From assembly GCA_022702705.1 (NCBI GenBank), contig CM040429.1, positions 7,511,419 to 7,575,418 on the forward strand: a stretch of DNA of 64,000 nt, written 5' to 3'. A program made the translations under genes and the position numbers. Source of the stretch: Papilionanthe hookeriana x Papilionanthe teres. Taxonomy: Eukaryota; Streptophyta; Magnoliopsida; Asparagales; Orchidaceae. Shown here in pieces: positions 63,550 to 64,000 of this stretch; position 1 is the stretch's first letter; every line of letters starts with the position of its first letter. Under the pieces are notes generated by a model. That model worked only from the letters and a program-made list of their open reading frames with translations, was not told where the DNA came from and did no database searches.

Positions 63550-63913
63550 TATGGCACTATTGTGTAATATCATAAAAGATAATGCAATCATTATTCTCAT
63601 ATAGTATAATTATTTGCTTTGTAAATTCTATGCTTTTGCTTGTAAGGTAGCAATGCATACAAAATGTCTAGTTGGGAAGGTTGTTTGGATTCCCAATGAC
63701 TTTTTTTTGTATTATTTTTATTTTTTTTATGTTGTATATTTAACTTTTTCATCATTCTAGGACACATGCCATTAGGGTTGTGAATTTAGCTCAAGATTGT
63801 TGCTAGAAAATTGATTCGAATTTAGCTCTAAGATCATATCAAAAATTTTTTAGCCTATTTTGAGCCAAGCCATACAGAGATCGGCTCGAAATGGCTCGAC
63901 AAAGACTCAAATA

Positions 63914-63916
<3 letters not shown>

Positions 63917-63988
<72 letters not shown>
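63917..63988. repeat. (AT)n microsatellite near the window end
   Basis: About 72 bases of uninterrupted AT. The remaining downstream sequence (63550-63916) has no recognisable gene. Confidence 0.95.
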
Positions 63989-63989
<1 letters not shown>

Positions 63990-64000
63990 GCTAAATAGAA

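Overview
This is nuclear DNA of a flowering plant: AT-rich, intron-containing, and dense in plant-type transposons (Ty1/copia, Ty3/gypsy, RTE and L1 LINEs, Harbinger-like MITEs, an Ulp1-bearing element). The style of the captured NLR fragment and the RTE tails lean towards a monocot, but the species cannot be fixed from the sequence. I found no tRNA, rRNA, CRISPR or bacterial-type operon, and no convincing previously undescribed biological system. The interest lies in one very stretched host gene and in the nested transposons inside it.

The only intact host gene I can support is a plant N-acetylglucosamine kinase homologue (BadF/BadG/BcrA/BcrD ATPase family, ASKHA fold). Its seven coding exons on the + strand run from 22259 to 59812 and join in frame to 354 codons. 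Three introns (13.6, 15.0 and 5.4 kb) are filled with transposons. Intron 6 appears to use a GC donor.

Layout. 1-1200: degenerate tandem-repeat-like A-rich DNA. 1201-5914: no gene seen. 5930-9917: a minus-strand RTE LINE with a second, 5'-truncated RTE nested in it; the junction creates a 354-codon endonuclease/RT chimera. 9933-13440: no gene, apart from a GC-rich patch near 10.7 kb. 13450-17900: a decayed Ty3/gypsy gag-protease relic split by a 1.8-kb insertion. 19626-21585: an LTR-like repeat with a second copy nested in it. 22259-59812: the kinase gene.

Intron 3 holds a Harbinger-like MITE (26037-26318), a copia element (26728-32975) that hosts a 1.07-kb transposon carrying an NLR fragment (29565-30629), and a Ty3/gypsy element with a perfect 5-bp target duplication (33355-37719) that hosts a LINE fragment. 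Intron 4 holds two L1-like elements that keep ORF1 but show no ORF2, in opposite orientations. They flank an ~8.6-kb imperfect palindrome (41311-49935) whose two arms each carry a decayed Ulp1-like protease gene. The right arm alone carries a further insertion with a cytochrome P450 fragment. Intron 6 holds a gypsy element with an RTE fragment inside its 5' LTR.

Downstream of the gene are a solo LTR (61195-62079), more copies of an abundant ~230-bp MITE, and AT/CT microsatellites. The transposons do not form a pathway. Taken together they show repeated nested insertion and gene-fragment capture within one essentially intact housekeeping gene.
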